Source: Candidatus Cloacimonadota bacterium (GTDB lineage: Bacteria; Cloacimonadota; Cloacimonadia; Cloacimonadales; Cloacimonadaceae). From it: 64,000 bases of DNA. The stretch is taken from contig JAKQWO010000018.1 in the NCBI GenBank assembly GCA_029561955.1, positions 1-64,000 on the forward strand, read 5' to 3'. Below, piece after piece: positions 24,457 to 34,182 of the stretch. The notes beneath the pieces are model-generated. The model worked only from the letters and a program-made list of their open reading frames with translations. It did no database searches and was not told where the DNA came from. Positions within the stretch are counted from its first letter, which is position 1. Each line of letters begins with the position of its first letter. A program made the translations under genes and the position numbers.

Positions 24457-25860
24457 TTATTTGGTTTTAAGGATGCTTTTGTGGAAGTCCTTTCTCAAGA
24501 TGTAGGTTTGGAAGAGGGATTTGGCGCTGCCCAAGATCATTCCCGGTTCGATGGATTTGCTCTTGAGTGCGCTGATAAATAGGGGGATCAGTTTCCACTT
24601 TTTGGCTAAATAGACCTTCATATAGGCCTTGGGCAGGTAAGCTTCCATCTGCTTGTAGGTCATGCCCAGAGGGTTGTAGACGCAGTGGGTGATGTCGTAA
24701 TCTTCCCAATTGTAGTGGCGGATGCGGTTTTCACGCCTCAGCTTTTCAAAGATGGCTGTGCCTGGGAAAGGCGTGAGGATAGAGATGAGGATGAGGCCGG
24801 GGAGCTTGGAGAAGAACTCGATGTTTTTGTCGAGGATCTCAGGCGTGTCAAACTCGTCACCGCTGCCCAAGAGCATGAAAAAGTTGTAGCTGATGCCCTG
24901 TTTTTTGAGGATGCTCACGGCTTTCATGATCTGGGGGAGGCTGATCTTTTTATTGATTCTTTCCAATACTTCCGGCACACCGCTCTCGATACCGATGCTC
25001 ATCAGATTGCAGCCAGAAGCAGCCAATCTGGCTACCAGCTCGGGTGCTCTGATGATGATGTCTATCCTGCTCATGCAGGCAAAGGTAAACTTGAGCTCTT
25101 CCTGCTCCACGAGATCGCAGAAGCGGTTTAGCCAGGCGGCATCAGTGGTGAAGTTGTCGTCATGAAACCAAAACTGGGTGTAGCCCCAAGAGATGTAATC
25201 CCGGATGTCTGCGATTACGTCTTCCACTCTCCGTTGACGGTATTTACCACCGTAAAATGCGGTGATAGAGCAATAGGAACACTTGAAGGGACAGCCTCTG
25301 CTGGAGACTATCTTGGGTGTGAAGGTGGATTCGGGTGCGACTAAATCTAAGGTGATGCGCGGGATTTTGTTGATGTCATCCAGCAGCACGATGCGTTCAT
25401 CGTTGAAAAACTGACCGTCCTTCAGGTAGACCATGCCGGTGATGGCGGGATAGCGGTCTTTGGCTTCCAGAGCCGCAAGGAGGGCGGGGAAGACTTCCTC
25501 GCCCTCGCCTCGGCAAACAAAATCCACGCCTGTTTCCTGCAAGGTCTCCTTGTACATAAAGGTCACATGGTGACCACCGACCACGGTGATGATCTCGGGG
25601 TGTTTCTCCTTTACGTAGCGGATCATTTCGCACACCAAAGGATACACCGCCGTCACACAGGTGAAGCCGATCACCTCGGGTTTGTAGCGGCGGATGTAGC
25701 GGTGCAGGTTGTTTACATCTGCCTGAACCACCACAGCCCTATGGCCGGCATCCCTCGCCGAGGCAGCTATATACAGGATCCCCTGATATACCTGATGGCC
25801 TCGGCGCATCATCTCCAGGCCACCCGTGGTAGCCGTGGGTGAAACGAGCAGGATCGTCAC
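24457..25860 (-). CDS. B12-binding-domain radical SAM protein
   Basis: 467-aa enzyme. Residues 1-140 look like a cobalamin-binding (Rossmann) domain with VVGGHHVTF near 93-101; the radical SAM core follows with the CxxxCxxC cluster motif C190, C194, C197 (SSRGCPFKCSYC), then SIGIESG and a C-terminal region of about 100 residues. The fold is that of B12-dependent methylases, BchE-like cyclases and related enzymes, so the reaction may be a methylation or C-C chemistry. It is the last gene of the six-gene operon, starting 13 bases after the stop of the 947-aa DUF6754-like gene, so its substrate may be part of that system or a lipid. Substrate cannot be named. Confidence 0.88.
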   Translation of the reverse strand: MTILLVSPTATTGGLEMMRRGHQVYQGILYIAASARDAGHRAVVVQADVNNLHRYIRRYKPEVIGFTCVTAVYPLVCEMIRYVKEKHPEIITVVGGHHVTFMYKETLQETGVDFVCRGEGEEVFPALLAALEAKDRYPAITGMVYLKDGQFFNDERIVLLDDINKIPRITLDLVAPESTFTPKIVSSRGCPFKCSYCSITAFYGGKYRQRRVEDVIADIRDYISWGYTQFWFHDDNFTTDAAWLNRFCDLVEQEELKFTFACMSRIDIIIRAPELVARLAASGCNLMSIGIESGVPEVLERINKKISLPQIMKAVSILKKQGISYNFFMLLGSGDEFDTPEILDKNIEFFSKLPGLILISILTPFPGTAIFEKLRRENRIRHYNWEDYDITHCVYNPLGMTYKQMEAYLPKAYMKVYLAKKWKLIPLFISALKSKSIEPGMILGSAKSLFQTYILRKDFHKSILKTK

Positions 25861-25873
25861 TATGCTTTAAGCT

Positions 25874-28717
25874 TTATTCAAATGGCAAGAAGTGCAGCAG
25901 TCCGTGCCAATGGACACTGGATAGGAAAGTTCCGATGATGATCAGGAAGATCATCACGATCTTGAAGTAGTCCTGGCCTTTGAGCATGCTCACCAGCTCG
26001 ATGTTGCGGGAGAGATAGGCGCTGGCGGCGTAGAACTCCTCACCGATCAGGGTGTAGTCGCAGGTGGTGATGAAGAAAGGAACCTGCGTGATGGCGTCTG
26101 TGCCGGCGATCTGGATTGAGCCCATCTGGTTTCCGGTCTCGGTCATGAGCAGGGCTTCAGCATTGAAGAAGCCCATGTAGAGCACCGTTGCGGCACGTTC
26201 ACGGATGATGATTCCGTTTACACCTGCGGCAAAGGCAAATTGCGAATCCGAGATGTAGAAGATGTCTTCACGGTTGAAGGAGTCGGGTCTGCCGGCTTCG
26301 TTGTAGGCGGTCTGGACGATTTCCTGCGCCAGAGGCATCACGAAGTAGTCCACGTGAGGCGAGATGAGGCGGACATCAAACTCGGCCGTCTTCTTCGCCG
26401 TCTGACTGAGGATCATGAGCGCGCTGATGGTGCAGGGATCTCCCAAAGTTCCCCAGCCGGGCACAAACATCACGGGCCGTCCCATTTCGGTGGCACGTCC
26501 CACGGCGTTATCCAGCTCTTCCAAACCTGCGATCGGGCGGATGTAGAGCTCCTTGCGGCGGGCGAGTACCAGGGCGTAGACGATCATCACGCCAAAGGTG
26601 AGACTGCCGATCAGGGTGGCTACCTTGCTGGTATCAAACCATTGCGGTTCGGGGAAGAACCACTGGTTGCCCTTGGCGTCCTTGTAGGTGTCTGTCCTTT
26701 GGATGAAGCCGTGACCGTCAGTCAGCAAAAGCTGATAGGCAAAGCTGCGGGTGTTGCGGTCTCTTTCGGCGAGTAGTATCTTGCGCCAGGCCTTTTCGCT
26801 GCGTGCTTTTTGGGCTTGTTTATAGGCAGGATGGCTGGTGATAAAGTCGTAGGTGTCTTGAGTGTGGGTAGCCTCGGATTGGATAGTCAGAAAAGCTTCG
26901 CTGAGCGTGTCACCGGCAGCCTGCATGGTTTTCACCACCTTGTTCAGGCTGTCAGCCTCGGTCTTCATATCCTTGAGATCCTGTTCAAACACACTGCGGT
27001 AGATATTGGCATCAAAGCTGACCTGCTTGTCCTGATCAAAGGCGATGGACACAGATGGCCCAATCAGCATCCTCTGGGTCTTGGCATCGTATCTCTGGAT
27101 TTGTTTGTAGAGCACGTCGGGGTAGTTGATGGTGTGATCCAGTGCTCTGATCATGCCGTTGGAGCGCATGCCAGCGTTGAAATAGGAGTTTATCTTCTTC
27201 TGGACAAAGACATCCATATACACCCTGTCCAAGCGCTTGCCATCAATGCTCAGATGCTTGCCCAGATACCTGCGCGTAGCCTCTTCAAACACGATATCCT
27301 GATGTGCAGCAGGCTCTTCATACTTGCCCTTGTTTTTGCGCAACATCACCTGGGTCTCCACCTTGAAGTTCTTGTTGATTGCAAAGCCTTTGGGCAGCTT
27401 CAGGTAGATGAGCTTGTCCGGATAATACTCCGTGACCTGAGCGATCTCTTTACCGCTCTCCTCCTTGAAGGTGAAGCGCAGACGCTCGATCGGATACAGC
27501 TCGTTTTCCAGAATCTCATAGTTGAACTTGAGCTTGTTGTGCTTGGCTGAGGTGTAAGACGCCTGCGTGATGTAAACGATGGGCTTGCCCATGGAGAGGT
27601 GGTTGTTATCTCCCTTATCGTTCTTCTTGTCATGAACGCTGAAGGCAGGCAGATTGGGATATTCTGAAGAGTTCCGGATGTAGAGGGTATCCGCCAGGGA
27701 GGCGTTTTGATACATGGAATAGTCCATGTAAGTCAGCACGGGCAGATAGTCTGAGGCAGGACGACTGAGGCTGATGCCCTCTTCTTTCATATTTACCTTT
27801 TCGTAGAGTATTTGAGGGTCGTCCGGGGTCACATAGTAATCAAAGAGCTTGATTGCTGATGCTTGCCAAGCGGCGTTGAACTGCTCATATTCGGCTGTGA
27901 GGTTGAGCTCCTGCTCTGCCCTGTAAAGTGGGACGGAACTTTTGGGCAACAGCCAGCCGCTGTAGAGGGCGATATCATTGCCTAACTCAGGTGTATTCCA
28001 CTCGAAGCCAATCTCTTGTGTATCCTCCACATAGGTGGCGAAAACGTCTGTATCGGGTGCAGGACGGTTGTCCACCGGTGTAATGGAGACTATCTCTGCA
28101 GCGGGTAGGTGACGTCCCCGCTCATCCACAGCCAATACGGTGTAATAATACTTATTTCCGGCTTTGGGATTGGCCAAAATGAGGTCGAGTTGATTGAGTT
28201 TGTAGCCGGCAAGGGTGTCTTTATCCAGCTTGACCTGCTTGGACTTATGGTAAAATGCGCTGTGGTTGATCGCACCAATCATCACGTAGCGATCCACTAA
28301 AGAGCCGATCACCTTCGGGTCTCTGGGAACGGCTTGATACAGCAGGCTATTGGCAGGTTGGTGCTTTTCCTTTTTCAGCTTTGAGGGTGCAGTTTCAAAC
28401 TCAAATAGCGGTTGGTAGTCGGAATCGGTGAATGTGAGCTCATTGCCGATCACACCCAGAGCGGGGTCAACATCCAGGGTGCTGAGCATAAAGAGGGTAT
28501 CTGGACTGCAGCCCCGATAGATTTTATATTGGATAATGCGATGCGCTTTGCTCAGTGGCGTCCACTTCACCACGACGCCGGAGCCATCGTCAAAGGGGGC
28601 ATCCATGGCGATCAATCCGGTAACCTGTCCCTCTTTTGCCACCTCCGGTGTGGAGGCGGAAAACAGGACCAGGACTCCCAGAAGAACCATGGCCGCAAAT
28701 AAGCTGTATTTCTTCAT
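25874..28717 (-). CDS. DUF6754-like membrane protein B with FN3-like N-terminus (947 aa)
   Basis: Paralogue of the protein at 31241-34108. Residues 1-22 are a signal peptide or anchor; an FN3-like domain follows (VVKWTPLSKAHRIIQYKIYR), then a long exported region. Near residue 700 a membrane segment (TLIGSLTFGVMIVYALVL) precedes a conserved domain of about 200 residues that starts LYIRPIAGLEELDNAVGRAT and contains MTETGNQMGSIQIAGTD and FITTCDYTLIGEE. A last membrane helix ends the protein. The conserved C-terminal domain corresponds, as I recognise it, to DUF6754; no function is known to me. Fifth gene of the operon, 62 bases after the 200-aa membrane protein. Confidence 0.8.
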   Translation of the reverse strand: MKKYSLFAAMVLLGVLVLFSASTPEVAKEGQVTGLIAMDAPFDDGSGVVVKWTPLSKAHRIIQYKIYRGCSPDTLFMLSTLDVDPALGVIGNELTFTDSDYQPLFEFETAPSKLKKEKHQPANSLLYQAVPRDPKVIGSLVDRYVMIGAINHSAFYHKSKQVKLDKDTLAGYKLNQLDLILANPKAGNKYYYTVLAVDERGRHLPAAEIVSITPVDNRPAPDTDVFATYVEDTQEIGFEWNTPELGNDIALYSGWLLPKSSVPLYRAEQELNLTAEYEQFNAAWQASAIKLFDYYVTPDDPQILYEKVNMKEEGISLSRPASDYLPVLTYMDYSMYQNASLADTLYIRNSSEYPNLPAFSVHDKKNDKGDNNHLSMGKPIVYITQASYTSAKHNKLKFNYEILENELYPIERLRFTFKEESGKEIAQVTEYYPDKLIYLKLPKGFAINKNFKVETQVMLRKNKGKYEEPAAHQDIVFEEATRRYLGKHLSIDGKRLDRVYMDVFVQKKINSYFNAGMRSNGMIRALDHTINYPDVLYKQIQRYDAKTQRMLIGPSVSIAFDQDKQVSFDANIYRSVFEQDLKDMKTEADSLNKVVKTMQAAGDTLSEAFLTIQSEATHTQDTYDFITSHPAYKQAQKARSEKAWRKILLAERDRNTRSFAYQLLLTDGHGFIQRTDTYKDAKGNQWFFPEPQWFDTSKVATLIGSLTFGVMIVYALVLARRKELYIRPIAGLEELDNAVGRATEMGRPVMFVPGWGTLGDPCTISALMILSQTAKKTAEFDVRLISPHVDYFVMPLAQEIVQTAYNEAGRPDSFNREDIFYISDSQFAFAAGVNGIIIRERAATVLYMGFFNAEALLMTETGNQMGSIQIAGTDAITQVPFFITTCDYTLIGEEFYAASAYLSRNIELVSMLKGQDYFKIVMIFLIIIGTFLSSVHWHGLLHFLPFE

Positions 28718-28779
28718 TGGTCTTTACCTATGTAGCCGCCCTGACAAAGCAAACTATGGCAGGGCGACTAAGCTAAAGG

Positions 28780-29382
28780 TTAGAATATCTTGGCGAAGAC
28801 ATCGTTGACCAGAAACTGGATACGTCCGATCAACAATGAGATACGAGCCATCACGGTGAGTCCGAAGGAGGCACCAAAGCCCACCATCATAAACCACTTT
28901 CCGATCGAGACAAACTTGCCGTAGACGCCGGTGTGTGCTTTGGAGAAGAAGAAATAGAGCAACACGGTGACGGTGCCAAGGAAGATCAGGAAGAGGTTGA
29001 AGTTTTCGATGGGCACCATGGCTTGACGCATCTGCACGAGGATGGAGCTGTGCATAGCCAACGCCACGCTGGCACCGGTTCCCATCATGGAAAAGGCGAT
29101 TGGGTAGCGGCTCAACCAGCTCAGCTTGCGGCTGAAGCGGAAGAGGTAGAAAGCACCGATAATCGCAGGGATGATCAGGATAAACTGGTGCTTGAGCACG
29201 ATGGGCTGCCAGAAGAAGGGGATGAACACACGCTCGTAGGAGAGCACAAAGCTGTAGCCGAGCGAAATGCCCACCAAGAGCTGTTCAGACATCTGATACA
29301 GGGGGTTATCCTTGTAAAGGAAGGAGAAGATGGCCAGGGTGAAGAAAGCACCCACGAGATTACTAAATAGTTCAAATGACAT
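28780..29382 (-). CDS. Multi-pass membrane protein of the DUF6754 operon (200 aa)
   Basis: Mostly hydrophobic, with about five to six predicted membrane helices (for example near 8-24, 33-50, 68-84, 95-112, 128-146 and 158-178). No family is recognised. Starts 12 bases after the 396-aa gene stop, with a GGAGG site, so it is translated from the same transcript. It probably forms the membrane part of the complex with the neighbouring genes. Confidence 0.75.
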   Translation of the reverse strand: MSFELFSNLVGAFFTLAIFSFLYKDNPLYQMSEQLLVGISLGYSFVLSYERVFIPFFWQPIVLKHQFILIIPAIIGAFYLFRFSRKLSWLSRYPIAFSMMGTGASVALAMHSSILVQMRQAMVPIENFNLFLIFLGTVTVLLYFFFSKAHTGVYGKFVSIGKWFMMVGFGASFGLTVMARISLLIGRIQFLVNDVFAKIF

Positions 29383-29394
29383 TTTTTACCTCCT

Positions 29395-30585
29395 TTACTG
29401 CTGCTTTGCCTGGCGGGCTTTTTGGATGAAGTAACCGATGTTACCCAGCACGATAAAGACGATGATCATGATATGGGCAACGGACTGAGCATTCATGCCG
29501 ATACGGGCTACTTTAAACTTGTAGGGGATGTTGTAGGTGAGGCGATTGAGATCGTTGAAGGCCACATATCCCAGCTCATCTTTTTGAGCTTCGGTCACCT
29601 TGGTAACATCGATTTCAATCATGCCGTCCTTTTCTTCTTTGAGACTATCAAAGATAGCCTTCTTTTCCGGGTGTTTGTCCACAAATTGTTGATATTCTTT
29701 GGGCTTGAATTTGGCGATGTGTTGCGGGGTGATATTGAGGTATTTCTGGATGGACTCGTCCCTCAAGATGTCGCTGCTGAAGGAGCGTCCGTGCGGGATT
29801 TTGTTGCCATCTTCGTCCACTCCCAAATCCAGCGGTGTGCCGGGTTCGCGATAAGCTCCAAAGACGTCGGTGAGCTTCTCATATTCTGCAGCACCTTTGA
29901 GTCCGGCTAACATGCCGATAAACTGTCCAGTTTGCAGGTAGGGATATTCGTCTGCAGCCATCACAGCAGTCACGCCCACGGCGATGTTGAGACCAAATTT
30001 GGGTCTGGCATAAAAGAGCCACATTCCACCCGCGGAGCTACCGGAAAACTCGATCACCAGGTTCATTTCGCTATAGTTGGTGATACCTTTCATGATCTCC
30101 AAGTTTTCCAGCTTGCGTCCTTCGGCGTCCGTCTTCACCGATGCGGCGATGTTATCACCCATACCCAGCACGGTTGGCATAGCCAGAGAGGCAGGGATGT
30201 AGCCAAAGTTACAATAATCCACACCGGATTTGATGTTTGGATAATCTTCCTTCACGGTGTTGATGGCGTAGTCGATGATGGGGCCGGCTGAAGGCAGCCA
30301 GGTGAGGGTAAAGACCTTGATATTACGCTCAAAGCAGTGCCTGAGGATGGCGACTTCCATCGGGAAGAGTTCGGGCATCGTGGAAGCATCGTGATAGAAG
30401 CTCAACAGGATGGCCCGATCCGGTCTGCCGGCAAAGCTATCGATAAACTGATACAGGTTTTCCGTAGGCGGCGAGGTGATGTTGTCTGAATTGAAGGGGA
30501 AAGCCAGAGGGAGGGCGATGGCCAGAGCCACCACGATATAGATCCAGCGGCGATCCAACTGTTGAATGCGTTCAAAGATATTCAT
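29395..30585 (-). CDS. Bitopic membrane protein of the DUF6754 operon (396 aa)
   Basis: One membrane helix near residues 14-32 and another near 374-390 flank a soluble domain of about 340 residues. That domain has an alpha/beta look (RAILLSFYHDAST, ERNIKVFTLTW, MNLVIEFSGSSAGGMW) and a charged C-terminal part. I do not recognise the family. Thirteen bases separate it from the preceding gene. Its placement between two membrane genes and two DUF6754-like genes argues for a shared complex. Confidence 0.75.
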   Translation of the reverse strand: MNIFERIQQLDRRWIYIVVALAIALPLAFPFNSDNITSPPTENLYQFIDSFAGRPDRAILLSFYHDASTMPELFPMEVAILRHCFERNIKVFTLTWLPSAGPIIDYAINTVKEDYPNIKSGVDYCNFGYIPASLAMPTVLGMGDNIAASVKTDAEGRKLENLEIMKGITNYSEMNLVIEFSGSSAGGMWLFYARPKFGLNIAVGVTAVMAADEYPYLQTGQFIGMLAGLKGAAEYEKLTDVFGAYREPGTPLDLGVDEDGNKIPHGRSFSSDILRDESIQKYLNITPQHIAKFKPKEYQQFVDKHPEKKAIFDSLKEEKDGMIEIDVTKVTEAQKDELGYVAFNDLNRLTYNIPYKFKVARIGMNAQSVAHIMIIVFIVLGNIGYFIQKARQAKQQ

Positions 30586-30598
30586 GCTAAAGCCTCCA

Positions 30599-31225
30599 TT
30601 AATCTCCGCCCAGATATGAGCGTTCTATGCCTAACATAATCTTGAGAGTGGTAGCCACTGAGCCCAAGCCCACTCCCAGCATGATACCACGTTTGGCTGC
30701 CAGGTTGGGGACGTCCAATATCCATTGGGAAATGTTTGGCAAATACTTGGAAATCTTCACTCCGATGGGCACCTGTGCCAGCATCACCACGATGGCGGCA
30801 AGCAGCAGCACGGTGGCTTCAGCGGAGCGGGCTCTGAAGGCCTTATAGGCTGCAGAAGCCATATAGAAGGCCAACAGGGAAAACATGGTAGCACTCATCG
30901 GCATGGCCATATTTTCAAACATCCACATATAGAGGCCGCCCTTTTGCGTGCCTCCGATAAAACCGGCAAGTGAGGTGGCAATAAACCCGGCGAAGAAGAA
31001 GTAGCTATACTGCCATTTGGGTGCACGACGCCTGATCTTGGCAGTGTGCATCATGGAAAGACTGAACACGCCCAGGATGATGGCAAAAGGCGCCATGGCA
31101 CGAGCCCAGGGCATGTAAAACTTGTAGTAGAAGTCATCTGCCATGACTCGATGGGGTATAAACACCCACAGGAGCCACACGATTCCACCGGCGATGACGA
31201 TGATGAGTGGGATTGTCTTTTTCAT
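30599..31225 (-). CDS. Multi-pass membrane protein of the DUF6754 operon (208 aa)
   Basis: Begins with a signal-like helix (MKKTIPLIIVIAGGIVWLLW) and has about five membrane helices in all, with a basic cytoplasmic loop (KIRRRAPKW). No family is recognised. A GAGG ribosome site precedes the ATG and the gap to the DUF6754-like gene upstream is 15 bases. It is not similar by eye to the 200-aa protein. Confidence 0.75.
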   Translation of the reverse strand: MKKTIPLIIVIAGGIVWLLWVFIPHRVMADDFYYKFYMPWARAMAPFAIILGVFSLSMMHTAKIRRRAPKWQYSYFFFAGFIATSLAGFIGGTQKGGLYMWMFENMAMPMSATMFSLLAFYMASAAYKAFRARSAEATVLLLAAIVVMLAQVPIGVKISKYLPNISQWILDVPNLAAKRGIMLGVGLGSVATTLKIMLGIERSYLGGD

Positions 31226-31240
31226 AATGTTGGTCCTCTA

Positions 31241-34108
31241 TTACTTAGTAGGAAGTATATTCAGTAAATGCATTACCTGCAGGCTGGAGAGCACGGAGCC
31301 CACGAGCACCAGGAACACGATGATGATTTTGAAATAGTCCTGAGCTTTCAAGGTTCCCAGGAGCATGGGTTCACGGTTTAGATAAGCGCCTGCAGCATAA
31401 AGCTCTTCGCCGATCAATGTATAGTCACATGTGGTGATGAAGAAGGGAATCTGCGTCACGGAGTCTGTGCCGGCGATCTGCACTGCACCCACCGTGTTTC
31501 CGGTTTCCGTCATCAGCAAAGCTTCCGCTGAGAAGTAGCCCAGGAAGAAGTTGGTCGCCATCTTTTCACGGATCATGATTCCATTCACAGCAGCCACATA
31601 GGCAAATTGGGAGTTGGTGAGGTAGAAGATATTGTTTTTATCGTAGGTATCCGGTCTGCCAACGCTGTAGTGAGCCTCCCTCACGATTTCCTGCACGATG
31701 GGCAGCACGATGTAGTCATAACACGGCACGATCATTCTGGTATCATATTCTGCCGCTTTTCTGGATACCTGCGTGATGATGCTCATTGAGGCCAAAGTCG
31801 CCACGTCAGAAAGACCGCCATGACCCATACAGTAGAGCATGGGGCGTCCCATTTCGGTGGCGCGTCCCACGGCGTTGTCGATCTCATCCAAACCTGCAAT
31901 CGGGCGGATATAGAGCTTTTTACCGCGTTTGGCCATAGTCACGAAAGTAACCACCAAAGCACCATAGATAAACACGGCAACGAGTGTGACATATTTATCC
32001 GTAGCAAACCAGTTGGAGATGGGGAAGTGGAAGTTTGGCTCGCCTTTTTTGTTAGCGTCCAGATCTCCTTCCATAAACAAGCCCTTGGTATCCGTCTTCA
32101 CCACTTTGTAGTTGTGCTGACGGCTTTCCGGCTCCCTGATCTTGGCGATGAAGGAAGCCCAGGCTCTCTGACCCTTGATCTTCAAGGCATCGATCACGTT
32201 CTTGTTTGTGGCATAGAGCTTTACTTGCTTTTCAAGGGCTTCGACCTGAGCTTGCAATTGAGGATTGAGGGTGTCGGCTTCAGCCAATTGTCCTTTGAGA
32301 TTGGCCAATTCTCTTTTGTTGTTTTTAATCTGCTTGAGCGCTTCGTCTCTGAAGATGTTGAGGTTGATGCGGGCATCATTTTCAGCGTCATAGGTAAAGT
32401 CTATCTCAGGTGAGACGAGGGCATAGGCACTTCTGGGTTCACCCGGTTTGAGCTTTCTCACAAAGCGCTTGCCATCCATATAAGTGTGCAGGTTATTACC
32501 CTTCACAAAGCTGAAGCCATAGACGGGTCTGCCCACCGTGGCGGGGTAGGGGACGTTGACGTCCAAGTTGTTGTCAAAGCAGGTGTTGTTCTTCATCTTG
32601 ATATACTTGTCCGAGCTGATGCCACGTCTGTAGACCACGTTTTGGATTCTGGATACTTCCACGCCATTGCGCCAGAGCTCTTTACTTGGCATCAAGGCCA
32701 TCATGCCTTCATCCCAGCGAAGGTCTTGCTCAAGCTCATATGACTTGCGGTCTACCTTCTTGCCATCCATGGTGATGCGCACTCTGAATCCCTTGCGGTA
32801 GTCATAGCCTTGGGGCACCCTGATGTTGAAGCTCATATCCTGATAAAATTCTTTTACCGTGGTAAAGGGCTTCTTTTCATCGACTTTGGTAAATTCAAAA
32901 TAGAGGTTTTTCACATCCTGAGTGTCGGTCTTATTGAGCTGATAGTTGATTTTCAGCCTGCTGTTGTTTTTATCCAAAGATGAAGTTTTGGTGATGAATA
33001 CGATCGGATGATCCCAGATAACGCAGAGACGGTCTCCCTTGTCGTTGGGCTTGTCTTCAACGTAGAAGCTTGGCTTTTCCGGCAAGTGGGAGCTGGTCAG
33101 TATCCTGGGTGTTGCCAAGGAGGAAAAGACGCTGCCTTGACGGTTTGCCAGCTCAATCGTAAAGCGGGCATTTTCAGGGATGCCATCCGGCATGGGCACA
33201 GTCGCATAGGCAGGGAGCGCACCTCCACCCGCAGGATATGGCTTATCGATGGGGCGCAGATAAGCGGCTCTTTGCTCAGGATTGCCCTTGATGCTCTCCC
33301 AAGCCTCCGGCTCAATCCCGCTCACCATATAGATCTGATACATCATGATGTTGTCTTTGACCATGGGATATTCCCACTCAAAACGCAACTCCTTGGTATC
33401 GCTGAGCCACACGCCATAAAGTTCGGCAGGTTCCTCCGGAGGATTGGACTTGGGGCTGCCGGAAACTACCTTTGCATGCGGCTGGAATCTGCTGCGTTCG
33501 TCCACCGCAACCACGCTGTAGTAATAGGTCTTATCTTCCAGCAATGAGGCAAACAAACTCTGATGCTTAAACTTAAACCCAGCATAGGCAGTGCTGTCCG
33601 CTTCATCAGCGGAATAGACCTTTTTGGCACCTTTGTAAAAAGCACCCCTATCCACAGCGGAAAAGATGCCATAACATTCAGATAACCTCGCCGCCAGCTC
33701 CATATCTCGCGGAATCCGACGATACAGAGGGCTGCCCGGTAGTTGTTGTTTTTCAAGCCTGAGCTTGCCAGGAGAAGTTAGATCGATAAAATCACCACCG
33801 CTGTCATAAAAATACATCCTATCCCCGGCAAAACCTGTTTTGGGGTTCACGGGCACAGCTTGAGTGAAAAACAGCGTGTCCGGGTGAACTCCACGGTAGA
33901 CGCGGTATTCGATGATACGTTTGGAACGGTGTAAGGGCTTCCAGCTCACAATCAAGCCGGAACCATCATCCGATGGCAGATCCTCTACTCTGAGGTCCTC
34001 CACCACATTTCGCTCCGAAGCAGGGTCTTTGCTTGCTATGCTCAACCCAAGGGCTACTGCAAAAGCAAGCAATAACGTCAACTTCAGCAGTCGATTAGAC
34101 AGTCTCAT
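31241..34108 (-). CDS. DUF6754-like membrane protein A with FN3-like N-terminus (955 aa)
   Basis: First gene of the operon. Residues 7-26 are a signal or anchor; then FN3-like (VSWKPLHRSKRIIEYRVYRG), further beta-rich exported sequence, a coiled coil near 585-640 (ELANLKGQLAEADTLNPQLQ), a membrane helix near 715-735, the conserved domain LYIRPIAGLDEIDNAVGRAT ... MTETGNTVGAVQIAGTD ... FITTCDYTLIGEE, and a final membrane helix. It parallels protein B throughout, so the pair arose by duplication and may form a heteromer. The Shine-Dalgarno GGAG lies ten bases before the ATG at 34108. Function unknown. Confidence 0.8.
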   Translation of the reverse strand: MRLSNRLLKLTLLLAFAVALGLSIASKDPASERNVVEDLRVEDLPSDDGSGLIVSWKPLHRSKRIIEYRVYRGVHPDTLFFTQAVPVNPKTGFAGDRMYFYDSGGDFIDLTSPGKLRLEKQQLPGSPLYRRIPRDMELAARLSECYGIFSAVDRGAFYKGAKKVYSADEADSTAYAGFKFKHQSLFASLLEDKTYYYSVVAVDERSRFQPHAKVVSGSPKSNPPEEPAELYGVWLSDTKELRFEWEYPMVKDNIMMYQIYMVSGIEPEAWESIKGNPEQRAAYLRPIDKPYPAGGGALPAYATVPMPDGIPENARFTIELANRQGSVFSSLATPRILTSSHLPEKPSFYVEDKPNDKGDRLCVIWDHPIVFITKTSSLDKNNSRLKINYQLNKTDTQDVKNLYFEFTKVDEKKPFTTVKEFYQDMSFNIRVPQGYDYRKGFRVRITMDGKKVDRKSYELEQDLRWDEGMMALMPSKELWRNGVEVSRIQNVVYRRGISSDKYIKMKNNTCFDNNLDVNVPYPATVGRPVYGFSFVKGNNLHTYMDGKRFVRKLKPGEPRSAYALVSPEIDFTYDAENDARINLNIFRDEALKQIKNNKRELANLKGQLAEADTLNPQLQAQVEALEKQVKLYATNKNVIDALKIKGQRAWASFIAKIREPESRQHNYKVVKTDTKGLFMEGDLDANKKGEPNFHFPISNWFATDKYVTLVAVFIYGALVVTFVTMAKRGKKLYIRPIAGLDEIDNAVGRATEMGRPMLYCMGHGGLSDVATLASMSIITQVSRKAAEYDTRMIVPCYDYIVLPIVQEIVREAHYSVGRPDTYDKNNIFYLTNSQFAYVAAVNGIMIREKMATNFFLGYFSAEALLMTETGNTVGAVQIAGTDSVTQIPFFITTCDYTLIGEELYAAGAYLNREPMLLGTLKAQDYFKIIIVFLVLVGSVLSSLQVMHLLNILPTK

Positions 34109-34153
34109 ATGTTATCTCCATTCAGGATATTGATAATTCTCGTAGTTTAAGGC

Positions 34154-34182
34154 ATGTCCCTCAAAAGAGCGTTTATTGTCAA
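34154..34182 (-). promoter_or_regulatory. Putative promoter of the DUF6754 operon
   Basis: Minus strand TTGACA (34177-34182) with a 17-bp spacer to a poor -10 GGACAT (34154-34159), about 45 bases before the start codon. Only the -35 is convincing. Confidence 0.3.
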
